Positions 51,001 through 59,515 of a stretch of 64,000 nt of DNA are shown here, one piece after another. This stretch comes from Tritrichomonas musculus (Eukaryota > Parabasalia > Tritrichomonadida > Tritrichomonadidae). A model generated the notes under the pieces. That model searched no databases and had not been told where the DNA came from. It saw nothing but the letters and a program-made list of their open reading frames with translations. How positions within the stretch are numbered: the stretch's first letter is position 1; every line of letters begins with the position of its first letter. The stretch covers positions 1-64,000 of the forward strand of contig JAPFFF010000064.1 of assembly GCA_039105265.1 (NCBI GenBank), written 5' to 3'. A program made the translations under genes and the position numbers.

Positions 51001-51826
51001 GACCATTAACGTTATATCGAATCATGTATTTACTGGTAATCGGTAATGAATCAATATGTTCAGCAAAGAATTGTTTGAGTAATGGAAACATTAATTCTCT
51101 TCCTAATTGATTAAGTTGTTCAAAATCAATGGTCCAATCAGTTGGTGAAGTTTCGAGTTGCTCCATGATATCATTAACGATTTGTTGTTGTTCATCTTTA
51201 TGTTTTGCATTGAATTCTTTCCATTGCTTGAAGGATTTAATGGTCATTGCATTAAGTTCTTTAGGTGTAAATAATTCATCAATTGGTTCGTCATCGTTGT
51301 TGGATGGTCTTGAATGAAAGTTAGTGAAGTCATTTTGATGTTGCATTAATTGTGAAAGGAATTGTTGATCACGTTTATGTAAATCACGATTGAACTTCAA
51401 TTGTAATTGTTGACGATTGAAATCATGAAAGGGATCGTTGATTTTGGGTAAATGTTTGAGTTTATTGAATAATGGAGCATCTGAATCAATGTATTTCATT
51501 GGTTGTTTTGGATGTTTTGGTGCATGAGGTACAGGTAATTGTTTAATTAATGGTTGAGATTGAATGTTCATTAAGGATTCCCAGTGAGCATCTGCAGATT
51601 TAACACCTTTGATGAAATAGTAGATAGCATTAAAGTCTTCATAATCTCCATCATAATTGTATTTATCTAATAGTGTATCAGCAATTTCATCATTTAAATC
51701 ATTTCGTAATTGATTTTCATTATTGTCATAAGCTGATAGAATTTCATTTAAGTCATCATTAGAGTCGGTAATTAAATTATACAATTCAACTATTTTATCT
51801 AATGGCGCATTATATATTGTTTTCAT
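48071..51826 (-). CDS. Maverick protein-primed DNA polymerase B
   Basis: The protein is 1251 aa. The N-terminal ~550 residues are a family-specific region that may include the terminal-protein function. The exonuclease has ExoI YADFEAD (Asp596, Glu598), ExoII FHNLAYDIR and ExoIII YCQQDVNILR. The polymerase has motif A DFDAVSLYPS (Asp862/Asp864), motif B KLIMNSCYGK (Asn1006) and motif C YYQDTDSF (Asp1100, Asp1102). A downstream KKMYVHK motif completes the set. All catalytic residues are present, so it should be active, with proofreading. It would replicate the linear element from its inverted ends by protein priming. Preceded by the shared promoter motif at 51831-51846. Confidence 0.97.
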   Translation of the reverse strand: MKTIYNAPLDKIVELYNLITDSNDDLNEILSAYDNNENQLRNDLNDEIADTLLDKYNYDGDYEDFNAIYYFIKGVKSADAHWESLMNIQSQPLIKQLPVPHAPKHPKQPMKYIDSDAPLFNKLKHLPKINDPFHDFNRQQLQLKFNRDLHKRDQQFLSQLMQHQNDFTNFHSRPSNNDDEPIDELFTPKELNAMTIKSFKQWKEFNAKHKDEQQQIVNDIMEQLETSPTDWTIDFEQLNQLGRELMFPLLKQFFAEHIDSLPITSKYMIRYNVNGQWRSFPFKSENYNKLMNKFNEQSFIFDMDTKPPEYFYENGGEELPDWSFFSALQFTKLIDVDGNNDVGGSFFHYLVKHNINKRIIKYLQRLQIFDKLIDEDNKQRDELNDCCFIYALKQTGCYSENDLNLMRLRINNRYLSQSSINSICEEFHIKIHLTYVNEDAKRKKATIQSCKAGKRKSFMGDENAKPNRTHTFNVYENHYFIEEKTPFSTYYIKHYGQVKADSFDKEYKDGKLRPARYFISSSNLVRELFKLNAFTPITYGQCRILHTVFYNEIDSDISNIDLEYNPKTCTQLIKPDNHKKKSLKTSRKDPTYWYADFEADVSGDIHKPFMCVLQSQNGKVNKEFRGEDCNVQLLNFLPDNAVIYFHNLAYDIRMLAQFGITSSIIKGTKTMKADIRYNKKILHFKDSLPILSCKLSQLPQMFDIPNIQKEIFPYKYYTLERLSSNKGVINEAGLNEDKQWTDADYKLFNANIDKIPNCRIDENHFDMWKYASFYCQQDVNILRLGFNAFRQGFIKDFNIDPFKYVSISSLANEVFNQRVYYPNKNLYKIGGHVRKFCSHAVYGGRCMTAYNKKWHTTKPLSDFDAVSLYPSAMARLYTVEGRPEVIKPNQLNLEFLSKQGAYIVEIKITKVNKHYPFPLIVRKENGLNRNDDNLAPGETVNMVVDNITLEDLIEFQKIEFELIRGYYWSGARDYRIQDEIRKIFNKRLEYKKQHNPLQQLYKLIMNSCYGKTIERPVEKDYKYFDDISKLERYWFKNYYKITDVMQIANSNIHAVRTLKPIDKHFNFSLLGIQVLSMSKRIMNEVMCLAYDLNCHIYYQDTDSFMIECPDLEILQNGFREKYNRELIGTNLGNFHCDFPSINNHNEMPYSVEAYFLMKKMYVHKITDSSNEIDYVIRGKGLTQNSIKHAANGDVMSLYQSIFDGNSQTFDLTQGQPCFSMNKNMTVSTVKSFIRNIKTTYDEGNRDEYFGN

Positions 51827-51830
51827 TTAT

Positions 51831-51846
51831 TTTTCGTTGGTGATAA
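51831..51846 (-). promoter_or_regulatory. TATCRCYAACGAAA motif upstream of the polymerase gene
   Basis: On the minus strand ttatcaccaacgaaaa ends about 5 bases before the polymerase ATG at 51826. Confidence 0.7.
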
Positions 51847-52191
51847 AAATTATTATAGATAAAAATATATTAACATTAAATAAATTTCGTCATAAAAATT
51901 TTACATAAATGACATGTTAAATGAAATGAATAAAATGATGTAATAAATTAAAATAACGAACTTTCCATTTTTGTGTGAGTATTGAATTATAAAATTTTAT
52001 GAGATTGAATGGGTATTCAATAATGGAGATGCCAAAATTTTTGGATTAAATGCATTCAAATTTACGGCTCACGTGATTTTACATTCAATATTACGGCTCA
52101 CGTGATTTACGGACGAATGATAACGAGAATAATTGAGAACCATTCAATATTACGGCTCACGTGATTTACGAACGAAAAATAACGAATTCAA
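51847..52191. other. Noncoding segment of the Maverick between polymerase and right-terminal gene
   Basis: This is the longest gene-free part of the element. It holds three copies of an 18-bp repeat (see 52062-52167) and otherwise AT-rich DNA. Confidence 0.7.
52062..52167. repeat. Three iterons TTACGGCTCACGTGATTT
   Basis: Exact 18-bp copies lie at 52062-52079, 52091-52108 and 52150-52167; the last two are also preceded by cattcaata. Start-to-start distances are 29 and 59 bases, roughly one and two multiples of the same step. Each contains the palindrome CACGTG, an E-box-like core. Located about 230-330 bases inside the right terminal repeat, next to the polymerase promoter, they look like binding sites for a replication or transcription factor. 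Confidence 0.85.
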
Positions 52192-52392
52192 TCAAATCAA
52201 ATACATTGATAGTTCAGTCTTTAGTGATTTCATTAATGCGCGAGTCTTTTTGATTTCATTAGTCCAGTATAAACGCTTTCTCATTGAATGACATTCATTG
52301 AAATTATATATATATTCACACATTTGATTTTGACATTTAACGATTTCATTAAATAAAACATTTATTCTTTCAATAACGTTCTCAAATGACAT
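52192..52392 (-). CDS. Maverick right-terminal hypothetical protein, 66 aa
   Basis: I choose the ATG at 52392, right after the shared promoter motif at 52395-52410. The frame extends to an ATG inside the terminal repeat, giving the same 23-residue leader as the left-terminal gene. The 66-residue protein (MSFENVIERINVLFNEIVKC) is helical and Cys/Lys-containing. Function unknown. Confidence 0.6.
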   Translation of the reverse strand: MSFENVIERINVLFNEIVKCQNQMCEYIYNFNECHSMRKRLYWTNEIKKTRALMKSLKTELSMYLI

Positions 52393-52393
52393 T

Positions 52394-52556
52394 TTTTTCG
52401 TTGGTGATAAAATAAATTCTAACACTAATTCTTTCATTAATTCCAAAATTAAATATAACATTCAAATCATGCATAAATTATTCATTCGTTTTGCCATTTC
52501 TCAAAGTTACTAGTGAAAAGGGCTTTAGACCTTTTTGCTAGTAACTATATACTACT
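52394..52556 (-). repeat. Maverick terminal inverted repeat, right (163 bp)
   Basis: This is the perfect reverse complement of 35040-35202, including the terminal hairpin (52506-52545) and the promoter motif at 52395-52410. It is followed by the target duplication TTTTA at 52557-52561. Confidence 0.95.
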
Positions 52557-52866
52557 TTTTATTAAATTTTATAACGGATATGTGAAGTAATCAGTTAAAA
52601 AAGTTTACAAAATTTTAATACGTTAAAAAATTTTCAATATTGATAATCGATCTTTTATTTTTATTCATTATTGATATTAGAGATAAAATTTTTGATTTGA
52701 TATTGATATCAGAAAAAGGGATCAATTATCGATATCGAAAATCGAGACTTAACAAGCCTATTTGTAGGCCATCCGAGTTAGTACCACCAAATAAATTATC
52801 AAAAAGTGTAAAAATTACTTATTCAATAAAAACAAAAAAATTCAAATCAAATATCTTTATTTATTA
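52557..52866. other. Target duplication (TTTTA) and DNA right of the Maverick
   Basis: After the TTTTA at 52557-52561 about 300 AT-rich bases separate the element from the stop codon of the transporter gene. They carry gatatcgat-like words resembling those left of the element. No gene. Confidence 0.6.
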
Positions 52867-54555
52867 TTAGCAATAAGGTCTAAATCCCATCTTTTTATGC
52901 TTTTTTATAGAATCAACAAAATCATTAATTCCGATATAAACAATCATCATTACTGATATTCCAATAGCAGCTGATAAAATCCAAAGAACGATAGATCTAT
53001 TATTTGTCTTATTAATAATTATCTTCAATATATTAATTCCAATCAAGAAAGAAACGAAACCAAAAGCAATATAAATGCCAAATTCACTGTACAACAATGT
53101 GCCTTTTGCCAAAAACTGGATTGTTGTGATGCTTGATGTGAGTAGAACCATAAAGGTTGAAGTTGCAGCCATTTCTTCAGCTTCAATTCCAAGTGCAAGA
53201 AGCATTGGTCCTTTAATCACGCCTCCACCAATTCCAAGGAATCCTGAAAAAAATCCTGCAGTGAAACCAAAAACAATTAATTGCGTAATTTGCTTCCAGT
53301 TCAAGTCAGCGTTTGTACCGAGAACAGGATAATTTTTGGCTATTCGAATCATTATATATGATATGAGAAAATAAAAAGGAAATGGGACAAATGTAACAAT
53401 CCAGTACAGAGATGAGCAAAACTTTATATTTACAATAGATTCAGTTGTTTTGCCACCTCTGATGAATGGAAGGATGCAAAAAATAGCCCAAATAATGGCC
53501 AAAATAATAAGAACCCAAGGACTGAAAGCTTTTTTACTTTGACTTTCATTTTCATTTGGATTTAATGGTTCTTCAAGATCATTTTTACTAGATTTAGTTT
53601 TTTTCAAAAGAGATTTTGACACTTTATTAATAATATCATTTTTATCATTGTCATTATTATTATAAATTTTATCTTTATTACCATTAATATCATTTTTATC
53701 ATTAATTTTATCATTTTTATTATCATTATTTGAAGATTTTTCTTGATCATCATCATTATTTTTCTTATCATTCTGTTGTTCTTGATTTTCTAGTGGTGAT
53801 GCTTCTCCTTCATCTTGGAAATCTAGTTTATCATGGGCTTTTGTTAGGTTATCTGTTTCTTTAAAATCATTATCATCAGTGCTTTTGTTTATATCGTCAA
53901 GTTCTTTTTCTTTTTCTTTCTTTTGCTTCATTTTTATGTAATCTTTGTATCCTTTCTTGAATGTTGAAACACAAGTGTACGAATAAATAGCAAATTGCAT
54001 GATGTAAAGGAGCCAACTTGGACTCGCACCATTCATGATGACGCCGATAATTGTTCCAAGCCATGATATAGGCTCGATGATTGCTGCAACATTGTAGTTA
54101 ATGAGAGGACGATCATAATCTGGGTGCTTTAAACGGATGTTGAATATGCAAACAGCCAATGAACCTCCAATAATTATTGGATTTGACGATGAAACACTGT
54201 ATTCAGCAGAGTATGAATTTACAAGAATCATAATTGGAACAAATAGGGCAGCTCCACCAATTCCGACACCGCTAACAAAAATTCCTGAGATAAAAACTAA
54301 TATCATGCCAATAATCGTTCTTGTATTCCATTTGTGCATGAGTGGTTCAAATCGGCATAATTTATTGTGCTCTTTTTTGTTATATCTGCAATAATAAAAG
54401 TTGTCACATTCATCATCTGAGTGGCATATATCACAATAGCCTTCATTGTTGCAAATTAGTTCCATTGAACAATCATACAATCTGTTTTCAGGTGTGCATG
54501 AATTATTAATTGGAAGTGAAGAAAGTGTGCGAACAAATAAAAGAGGAATAATCAT
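52867..54555 (-). CDS. TauE/SafE-family membrane transporter
   Basis: The protein is 562 aa with a short N-terminal signal sequence (MIIPLLFVRTLSSLPINNSC). A Cys-rich, EGF-like ectodomain follows (about residues 20-68, eight or more Cys: CSMELICNNEGYCDICHSDD). Two TauE repeats with the glycine-rich signature are present: FVSGVGIGGAALFVPIMILV in the first half and SGFLGIGGGVIKGPMLLALG in the second. A long cytosolic, Asn/Asp/Lys-rich linker (about residues 215-335) separates the halves. The family exports or imports sulfonates, sulfite or other anions; the substrate here is unknown. An extracellular Cys-rich head and low-complexity linker are typical of the eukaryotic branch. It lies 310 bases from the Maverick, tail towards it. 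Confidence 0.85.
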   Translation of the reverse strand: MIIPLLFVRTLSSLPINNSCTPENRLYDCSMELICNNEGYCDICHSDDECDNFYYCRYNKKEHNKLCRFEPLMHKWNTRTIIGMILVFISGIFVSGVGIGGAALFVPIMILVNSYSAEYSVSSSNPIIIGGSLAVCIFNIRLKHPDYDRPLINYNVAAIIEPISWLGTIIGVIMNGASPSWLLYIMQFAIYSYTCVSTFKKGYKDYIKMKQKKEKEKELDDINKSTDDNDFKETDNLTKAHDKLDFQDEGEASPLENQEQQNDKKNNDDDQEKSSNNDNKNDKINDKNDINGNKDKIYNNNDNDKNDIINKVSKSLLKKTKSSKNDLEEPLNPNENESQSKKAFSPWVLIILAIIWAIFCILPFIRGGKTTESIVNIKFCSSLYWIVTFVPFPFYFLISYIMIRIAKNYPVLGTNADLNWKQITQLIVFGFTAGFFSGFLGIGGGVIKGPMLLALGIEAEEMAATSTFMVLLTSSITTIQFLAKGTLLYSEFGIYIAFGFVSFLIGINILKIIINKTNNRSIVLWILSAAIGISVMMIVYIGINDFVDSIKKHKKMGFRPYC

Positions 54556-54574
54556 TAGTTAAATAAAGGAAAAT

Positions 54575-54719
54575 GAATCGCAAAATAAACATTCAAAATT
54601 AAAAATTAAAATATCTCCACCAAAAAGTCATTAAATAAAGAATTTCTCTAATTTAAATGATAATATATTATACTTTAGTAAATATCTCCACCAAAAAGTC
54701 ATTTATTATTTTGCGATTC
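54575..54719. repeat. Inverted and direct repeats in the transporter promoter region
   Basis: gaatcgcaaaataa (54575-54588) is repeated inverted at 54706-54719. Inside lie two direct copies of aatatctccaccaaaaagtc (continuing att) at 54610-54632 and 54681-54703. It lies just upstream of the transporter ATG at 54555, so it could be regulatory; or it may be a small mobile relic. Confidence 0.75.
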
Positions 54720-54741
54720 TATGTTCATTCAATATGTTTCT

Positions 54742-55662
54742 GAACTAATAGAGGTGAGACTGCGAAATTTTAAATGAACTTTTTTAGGAATAATAATCAA
54801 CAAAATTAAAAATAAATTAAAAATATAGTATTATGGTTTTGTTACCTTTTCATATCATATACTTTTTTTCAGATTTAATCAAAAAAAATTGAAATTGTAT
54901 TGATATTTCAAAATGTCATAATTCATATATTCGTCATTATTTTTTCTTTTCAACCATTAAATTTCATTTGTATATAGATGATATCTATTTTTTAATAAGA
55001 AAGCTATTCAATGAATGCGTTTTTGGTCAAAATTCAAAAAAATATTTTTCAATTTAAAGAGAAATTTTCTTCTATATTAAAGACCAAAGGGATAACTATA
55101 GTTTATCTCTTAACTTATCTGGTGCTGGCAAACATATCAAAATATTTTTAAAAAATTTTTTACAATTTTAGCTAGGATTGAGGTTTAATATTGAATATAA
55201 TTCTATATACGTTAATGATGTAAACTTCACAAATATCTAAATAATTTCATTTGTTTTTATTTTGGTATCAACCTCACAATAAGTATTTATTTTAATATTT
55301 ATCAATAATTTACCAAAAAAATCATGCTTATAATTAGATGATAGTTAGTTAAGTCATAAAAAATCATTATTTTGATTTATAATTCTTAGTCGAAGATTTT
55401 AATATTATATTCACATCTATATATTAAATATTGATAATTAAATTATTTATTATTTTGAGTAAATAGAATTTTTTTATTAAGATAAAATTGAAATTATAAT
55501 AAGATAGATGCTATTCAATTTTAAAAATAGATTTATAGCTAAAAATCTGAAAAAAATATTAGTGAAATTATCATAAATAGCATTTAATTCTGGAATAAAA
55601 TAATATGTATTAATATTATTAAAAAATACCAAAAATTTTCGCAGCCTCACCTCTGAACTAAT
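54742..55662. mobile_element. 905-bp MITE-like element with 8-bp target duplication
   Basis: The element spans 54750-55654. Its ends are agaggtgag(a/g)ctgcgaa and the inverted counterpart ttcgcagcctcacctct, 17 positions with one mismatch. It is flanked on both sides by gaactaat (54742-54749 and 55655-55662), a perfect 8-bp duplication. The inside is AT-rich with no open frame of note, so it is non-autonomous. Eight-base duplications are typical of hAT and P-type transposons; the family cannot be fixed from these ends. Confidence 0.85.
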
Positions 55663-56521
55663 TCTTATTTTCTTAAGATAAATTGAGAGTGAAGGGGATA
55701 AAGACTTTGAGCTAATATATATTCAATTTTCAATACATTCATTTTTTTGAGATAATTATTTGTAAAAATCATTGAAAAATATCTAAAGATTTGAAATTAA
55801 ATTTGAAAATACTATCAGAATATATAAAGAAAAAGTTAAACTTTTTGAGGTTTAGCTAGCCCTGTCATATCGCTTATTTTGCAACTTTTTGAGTATAGCA
55901 TTTCCGCTATTAAATATCTGGAATTTGAGTTAAAACTCAAAATTATAAGTGATTTAATGTTAAATATATTCTATTCAGGGATGGGATTCGGGAAAATAGA
56001 CTTGGTCAACGAGTAGTTAATAAATTGTCCTGAAAAGTGCTCTAAACGACCACTTTTCATGACAATTTGACCACTTTTCGTTCATTTTTCGTTCTAAAAG
56101 ACCACTTTTTCAATAAAAACAAGACCAAATGACCATTTTTTTGAAAAATTTGACCATTTGGAGAACTTTTTGATAGCTTTCTTTTAATAATTTGAACATG
56201 AATTTGACCTTTTTGGTCGATTTTCTTTGAAAAATTTGACCTTTTTAAGACCTTTTATTTCAAGAAATTCATTAAAAAGTGAACCATTTGACCTCCTATT
56301 TTATACTCGTCCTGAAAACCGCTATATAAAGTACTAAATGACCTTCAAAATTCGTATTTTTACTTAAAAAGTGGGTCATTTGACCTATTTTTATCAAATT
56401 CTCAAAACCAATTGTCCTGAAAACCGCTATATAGGTGAAAATTAAGCACATTAAAATTTTACTTCAAAAAGTTTCCCATCCACATTTTTCAATTATTATT
56501 CTAAAATAAAGATTTTTTAAT

Positions 56522-56670
56522 AAATTGAATTCATCATTCAAAATTAATTTATTTTCTATCATTATTATTTTTTTATTAAATTGAATTATCATTCAAAATT
56601 AATTTATTCTCTATTATTATTATTTTTTTATTAAATTGAATTCTCAATTCAAAATTAATTTATTCTCCTA
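56522..56670. repeat. Three tandem copies of a ~56-bp AT-rich unit
   Basis: Units start with aaattgaatt at 56522, 56578 and 56633. They share attcaaaattaatttatt and a tattattatttttttatt tail; the third copy is partial. Confidence 0.8.
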
Positions 56671-57099
56671 ATTAATTTTTTAAAATAAAGCATTTATCAG
56701 AAAAAGTTTTGCATCCATATTAATTAAATAAATTTAAAACATTAATGAATATTATAAATATATTTTAATAATTAAATTAATTTAATAAATAAAGTTAATA
56801 AATGAAATGATTCCCAACACCCTTTTAAAAAGTTAAAAATTTTAATGATATGACTACTTATTTTCAATTAAAATTTTAATTGAATACTTTCACTTCATTT
56901 ATTATATTAAACAAGTACAAACAATGAAACTACTAGAAACTATGAAACCTATGAAAGAAATGCAACCATTCAACTGTTCACTCAAATTAGAATTCACAGA
57001 AAAATTTCTTAGAAATGAAGTTATAGGCGCCGATAATGGAATTTCTTTGAAACGATTTTCTATTCTAATTTATGATACATATGATTAAATTCATTGAAT

Positions 57100-57330
57100 T
57101 CCTCCTAAAGAGGGTAAATAGAAAAAGATATGTTTTTTCTATTTGAAAGCAACACATCATCTAATAATAAAATTGTTATTAGTTTTGATAATTTTTATAG
57201 AAACTACAGCGTTTCGGAGTTTCTGATACAAAAATTGTTGATGAAACTTTTAAATATTCTCAGACTTTTACACAAAGTCATTTTATTTATTATTTAGTAA
57301 ACGGATTTAATAAATCCCTCTTTAGGAGGA
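57100..57330. repeat. Short inverted repeat pair bounding ~230 bp
   Basis: tcctcctaaagaggg at 57100-57114 and its inverted copy ccctctttaggagga at 57316-57330. Neither a target duplication nor a gene is visible; it could be a small non-autonomous element. Confidence 0.55.
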
Positions 57331-57515
57331 AAAAACCACTTTTTGAAAAGATTGAATTTCAGCAAAACAATCTTTTTACCGTTTTTTCTTTTTCAAAGGT
57401 TTACACAAACCTTTATTTTTATTTATCTATTTTAATTAATAAACGACACCATTTTTTAAACCAACTTTTTTATTTTTTTTCTTTTTTTTAATTTTTTGTT
57501 AGTCAACTTGAAAAA

Positions 57516-57888
57516 GTAAAGTAAAGTAAAGAAAAGTAAAGAAAAGTAAAGAAAAGTAAAGAAAAGTTAAGAAAAGTAAAGTAAAGTAAAGTTAAGAAAA
57601 GTTAAGAAAAGTTAAGAAAAGTTAAGAAAAGTAAAGAAAAGTAAAGAAAAGTAAAGAAAAGTAAAGTAAAGTAAAGTAAAGTTAAGAAAAGTAAAGAAAA
57701 GTAAAGTAAAGAAAAGTAAAGAAAAGTAAAGAAAAGTAAAGTAAAGTTAAGAAAAGTTAAGAAAAGTAAAGAAAAGTAAAGTAAAGTAAAGTTAAGAAAA
57801 GTAAAGAAAAGTAAAGTAAAGTTAAGAAAAGTTAAGAAAAGTAAAGTAAAGTTAAGAAAAGTTAAGAAAAGTAAAGTTAAGAAAAGTA
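57516..57888. repeat. Pentamer satellite (GTAAA / GAAAA / GTTAA)
   Basis: About 373 bases are composed almost purely of the pentamers gtaaa, gaaaa and gttaa in mixed order (for example gtaaagaaaagttaagaaaa). The same pentamers in reverse orientation appear at about 61005-61050. It separates gene-poor DNA on the left from the compact gene cluster on the right. The long Leu/Phe-rich open frame across it is an artefact of the repeat. Confidence 0.9.
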
Positions 57889-57924
57889 ATTTTTTCTTTT
57901 TAAATTTTTTTCTCGTTATTAAAA

Positions 57925-58224
57925 ATGCCAATTCAAACTTCAATATCTGGTCTCAATTTTATTTTCTTTGATGATATTCCTGAAGAATCAATCAAAATAA
58001 AAGATATGTATGATAATTTAACTTTTTCAGACAACCAATATTTCTATTATCATGATGAAGCCAATGATATTGACCATTTCTATTCAAAATTTCAAGATGA
58101 AATTTATAGACCTCTCAAAATAGTTGAATTGAAAAATGGTTCTAAATGTGTTTTCTTAAAAGATTCAAAAGGTAATAGAATAATTTTAAATATTAAAAAA
58201 TTTAAGTTTTATTATGGACTTTGA
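57925..58224 (+). CDS. Hypothetical protein, 99 aa
   Basis: It starts MPIQTSISGLNFIFFDDIPE directly after the satellite and ends FKFYYGL. It is acidic in the first half; the second half (RPLKIVELKNGSKCVFLKDS) looks beta-rich, like a small OB or SH3-like fold. Convergent with the 393-aa gene, 7 bases apart. No known family. Its compact placement with the following genes supports it as real. Confidence 0.6.
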   Translation: MPIQTSISGLNFIFFDDIPEESIKIKDMYDNLTFSDNQYFYYHDEANDIDHFYSKFQDEIYRPLKIVELKNGSKCVFLKDSKGNRIILNIKKFKFYYGL

Positions 58225-58231
58225 AAAAGAA

Positions 58232-59413
58232 TTATTTGATTAATTCATATCCACAAACTTGTCTTTTATCAACCGTCTTTCTTTTTGGTCTGAAATGACT
58301 TTTAACTTCATCAAGTCTTCCAAAATGATTTGAAGTCATTTCAGTTTGAAAGAAATTATTATACAATTGAAGTAATTCTGAAGTTGGATACCAATTTTTC
58401 TCTAATTTGGCATAAAAGCATTCAAAATTTCTTTTTGGACTGACTTTTCTTCTTTCTTTTTGAATTACTTCTTCTGGTTCTTCTATAATTGGACTAACTT
58501 TTTCTTGAGGAATGATATCTTCATATTTCAATTGAGGATAATGTTGATGAATTATATCAATGAAACATTGAATTCTTCCTCTTGTCATTCCATTTAATCT
58601 CTCTTGAATTTCTGGCATCCATCTTTGAGAAGCACTTTTCACTAAATCTTCACATAACTTTTCAATGTAAACTTTTTGATATTGCTTGTTTATAGAATCT
58701 GGTTTTTTATAACCAATAATGAAAGTTTCAATATACTCCATTAAAAGATTTGAAACAGCATTATTAAAAATTAACAATTTCCCTTTGAAATCATTAACAA
58801 TTTGACCGTTATAGGTAATTTGAATTTTATCAAAGAAAGTGAAGAAAATGTTTCTTAATTTTTCAAAGATTTGATTAATACAATTAACCAATTCTTTTGC
58901 TTTCTTTGAATAAATAACTTGAACAAAACCTTCATTGAACATTTTAAACATTTCATCATCATTATTGTTTCCAAGTAATTTTTCAATGATTCTTTCAATA
59001 ATGATATTTGTGTTTGATTCAGTAAAGAACATTTTTGAATCAATAATATCAAAAAGATATTCTTTTGGTTTATAGCACATTTTTTCAAGGTCTTCAATCA
59101 TTCTTTTTTCTTCTTTTTCATTCATTTCTGCAAACCTTCTTTGTGTTTTCAAAGCATTTATTTCTGACTTTTCTTCATCAAAGTTGTAATTTAAATCACC
59201 ATTTTGAACATATTTTTCAAGGTCATCAATTGCTTTATCTAATTCTTCGGTATTTGAATAACTCAAAGGTTGCATGAAAAATGTTTTCATTCTGGCTTCT
59301 TGTTTTTCATGAAGATTACGAACTTGCTTCTCAATAAACTTCAATGGGTCAAAAGGTTGAATAGGAATCATTTGATTCATATCAGAAACTTTCATTGTGT
59401 TTCTTTGTGTCAT
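58232..59413 (-). CDS. Helical protein with C-terminal winged-helix-like domain
   Basis: The protein is 393 aa from the ATG at 59413. A further ATG at 59443 is in frame, but it lies upstream of a TTCATTTCACTCC motif that precedes other genes in this cluster, so the shorter start is preferred. The bulk is charged and helical (RRFAEMNEKEEKRMIEDLEK). The last ~65 residues (KLEKNWYPTSELLQLYNNFF, then NHFGRLDEVKSHFRPKRKTV) resemble the winged-helix cap seen at the C-terminus of D5-like primase-helicases. There is no Walker motif, so this would be a DNA-binding module without the helicase. The function is inference. Confidence 0.6.
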   Translation of the reverse strand: MTQRNTMKVSDMNQMIPIQPFDPLKFIEKQVRNLHEKQEARMKTFFMQPLSYSNTEELDKAIDDLEKYVQNGDLNYNFDEEKSEINALKTQRRFAEMNEKEEKRMIEDLEKMCYKPKEYLFDIIDSKMFFTESNTNIIIERIIEKLLGNNNDDEMFKMFNEGFVQVIYSKKAKELVNCINQIFEKLRNIFFTFFDKIQITYNGQIVNDFKGKLLIFNNAVSNLLMEYIETFIIGYKKPDSINKQYQKVYIEKLCEDLVKSASQRWMPEIQERLNGMTRGRIQCFIDIIHQHYPQLKYEDIIPQEKVSPIIEEPEEVIQKERRKVSPKRNFECFYAKLEKNWYPTSELLQLYNNFFQTEMTSNHFGRLDEVKSHFRPKRKTVDKRQVCGYELIK

Positions 59414-59515
59414 TAAAAAAATGTGAAGGAGTGAAATGAACATTTTATAAAATTTTAATGAAGTGAAGTGTTATAATAAAATTTTACTTCAATTTTTTTC
59501 ACCATTTAAAAAAAC

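Larger units (their letters stand above)
35040..52556. mobile_element. Complete Maverick/Polinton element
   Basis: The element is 17,517 bp, bounded by perfect 163-bp terminal inverted repeats that begin AG and end CT, and flanked by TTTTA. It encodes the hallmark set: protein-primed DNA polymerase B, retroviral-type integrase, FtsK/HerA-like packaging ATPase and double-jelly-roll major capsid protein. It also carries a long fibre-like protein and small proteins. I see no adenovirus-type cysteine protease. Genes are packed tail-to-tail with gaps of 1-10 bases (44891/44893, 47726/47728, 37781/37792). GC content is visibly higher than in the surrounding DNA. Identical ends, a perfect target duplication and intact long genes indicate a recent insertion. 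One small gene is broken. Confidence 0.97.
55663..57515. other. Gene-free region with several short repeats
   Basis: No supported gene. The sequence tcctgaaaaccgctatata occurs at 56310-56328 and 56415-56433, with a related tcctgaaaagtgct near 56028. Around these, ccactttt/gacctttt/catttgacc words recur in both orientations. Three tandem copies of a ~56-bp unit beginning aaattgaatt lie at 56522-56670. A 15-bp inverted repeat (tcctcctaaagaggg / ccctctttaggagga) spans 57100-57330. Confidence 0.65.

Noticed and set aside
35040-52556. Adenovirus-type cysteine protease gene, common in many Polintons
   Set aside because: None of the element's proteins shows a convincing His/Cys protease pattern, so I do not annotate one.
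34780-52830. Larger imperfect inverted repeat flanking the Maverick (atcgat-rich on both sides)
   Set aside because: Only scattered similar words could be matched; no extended alignment by eye.
57602-57943. 113-aa Leu/Phe-rich open frame on the minus strand
   Set aside because: It is a translation of the pentamer satellite, with no gene-like composition.
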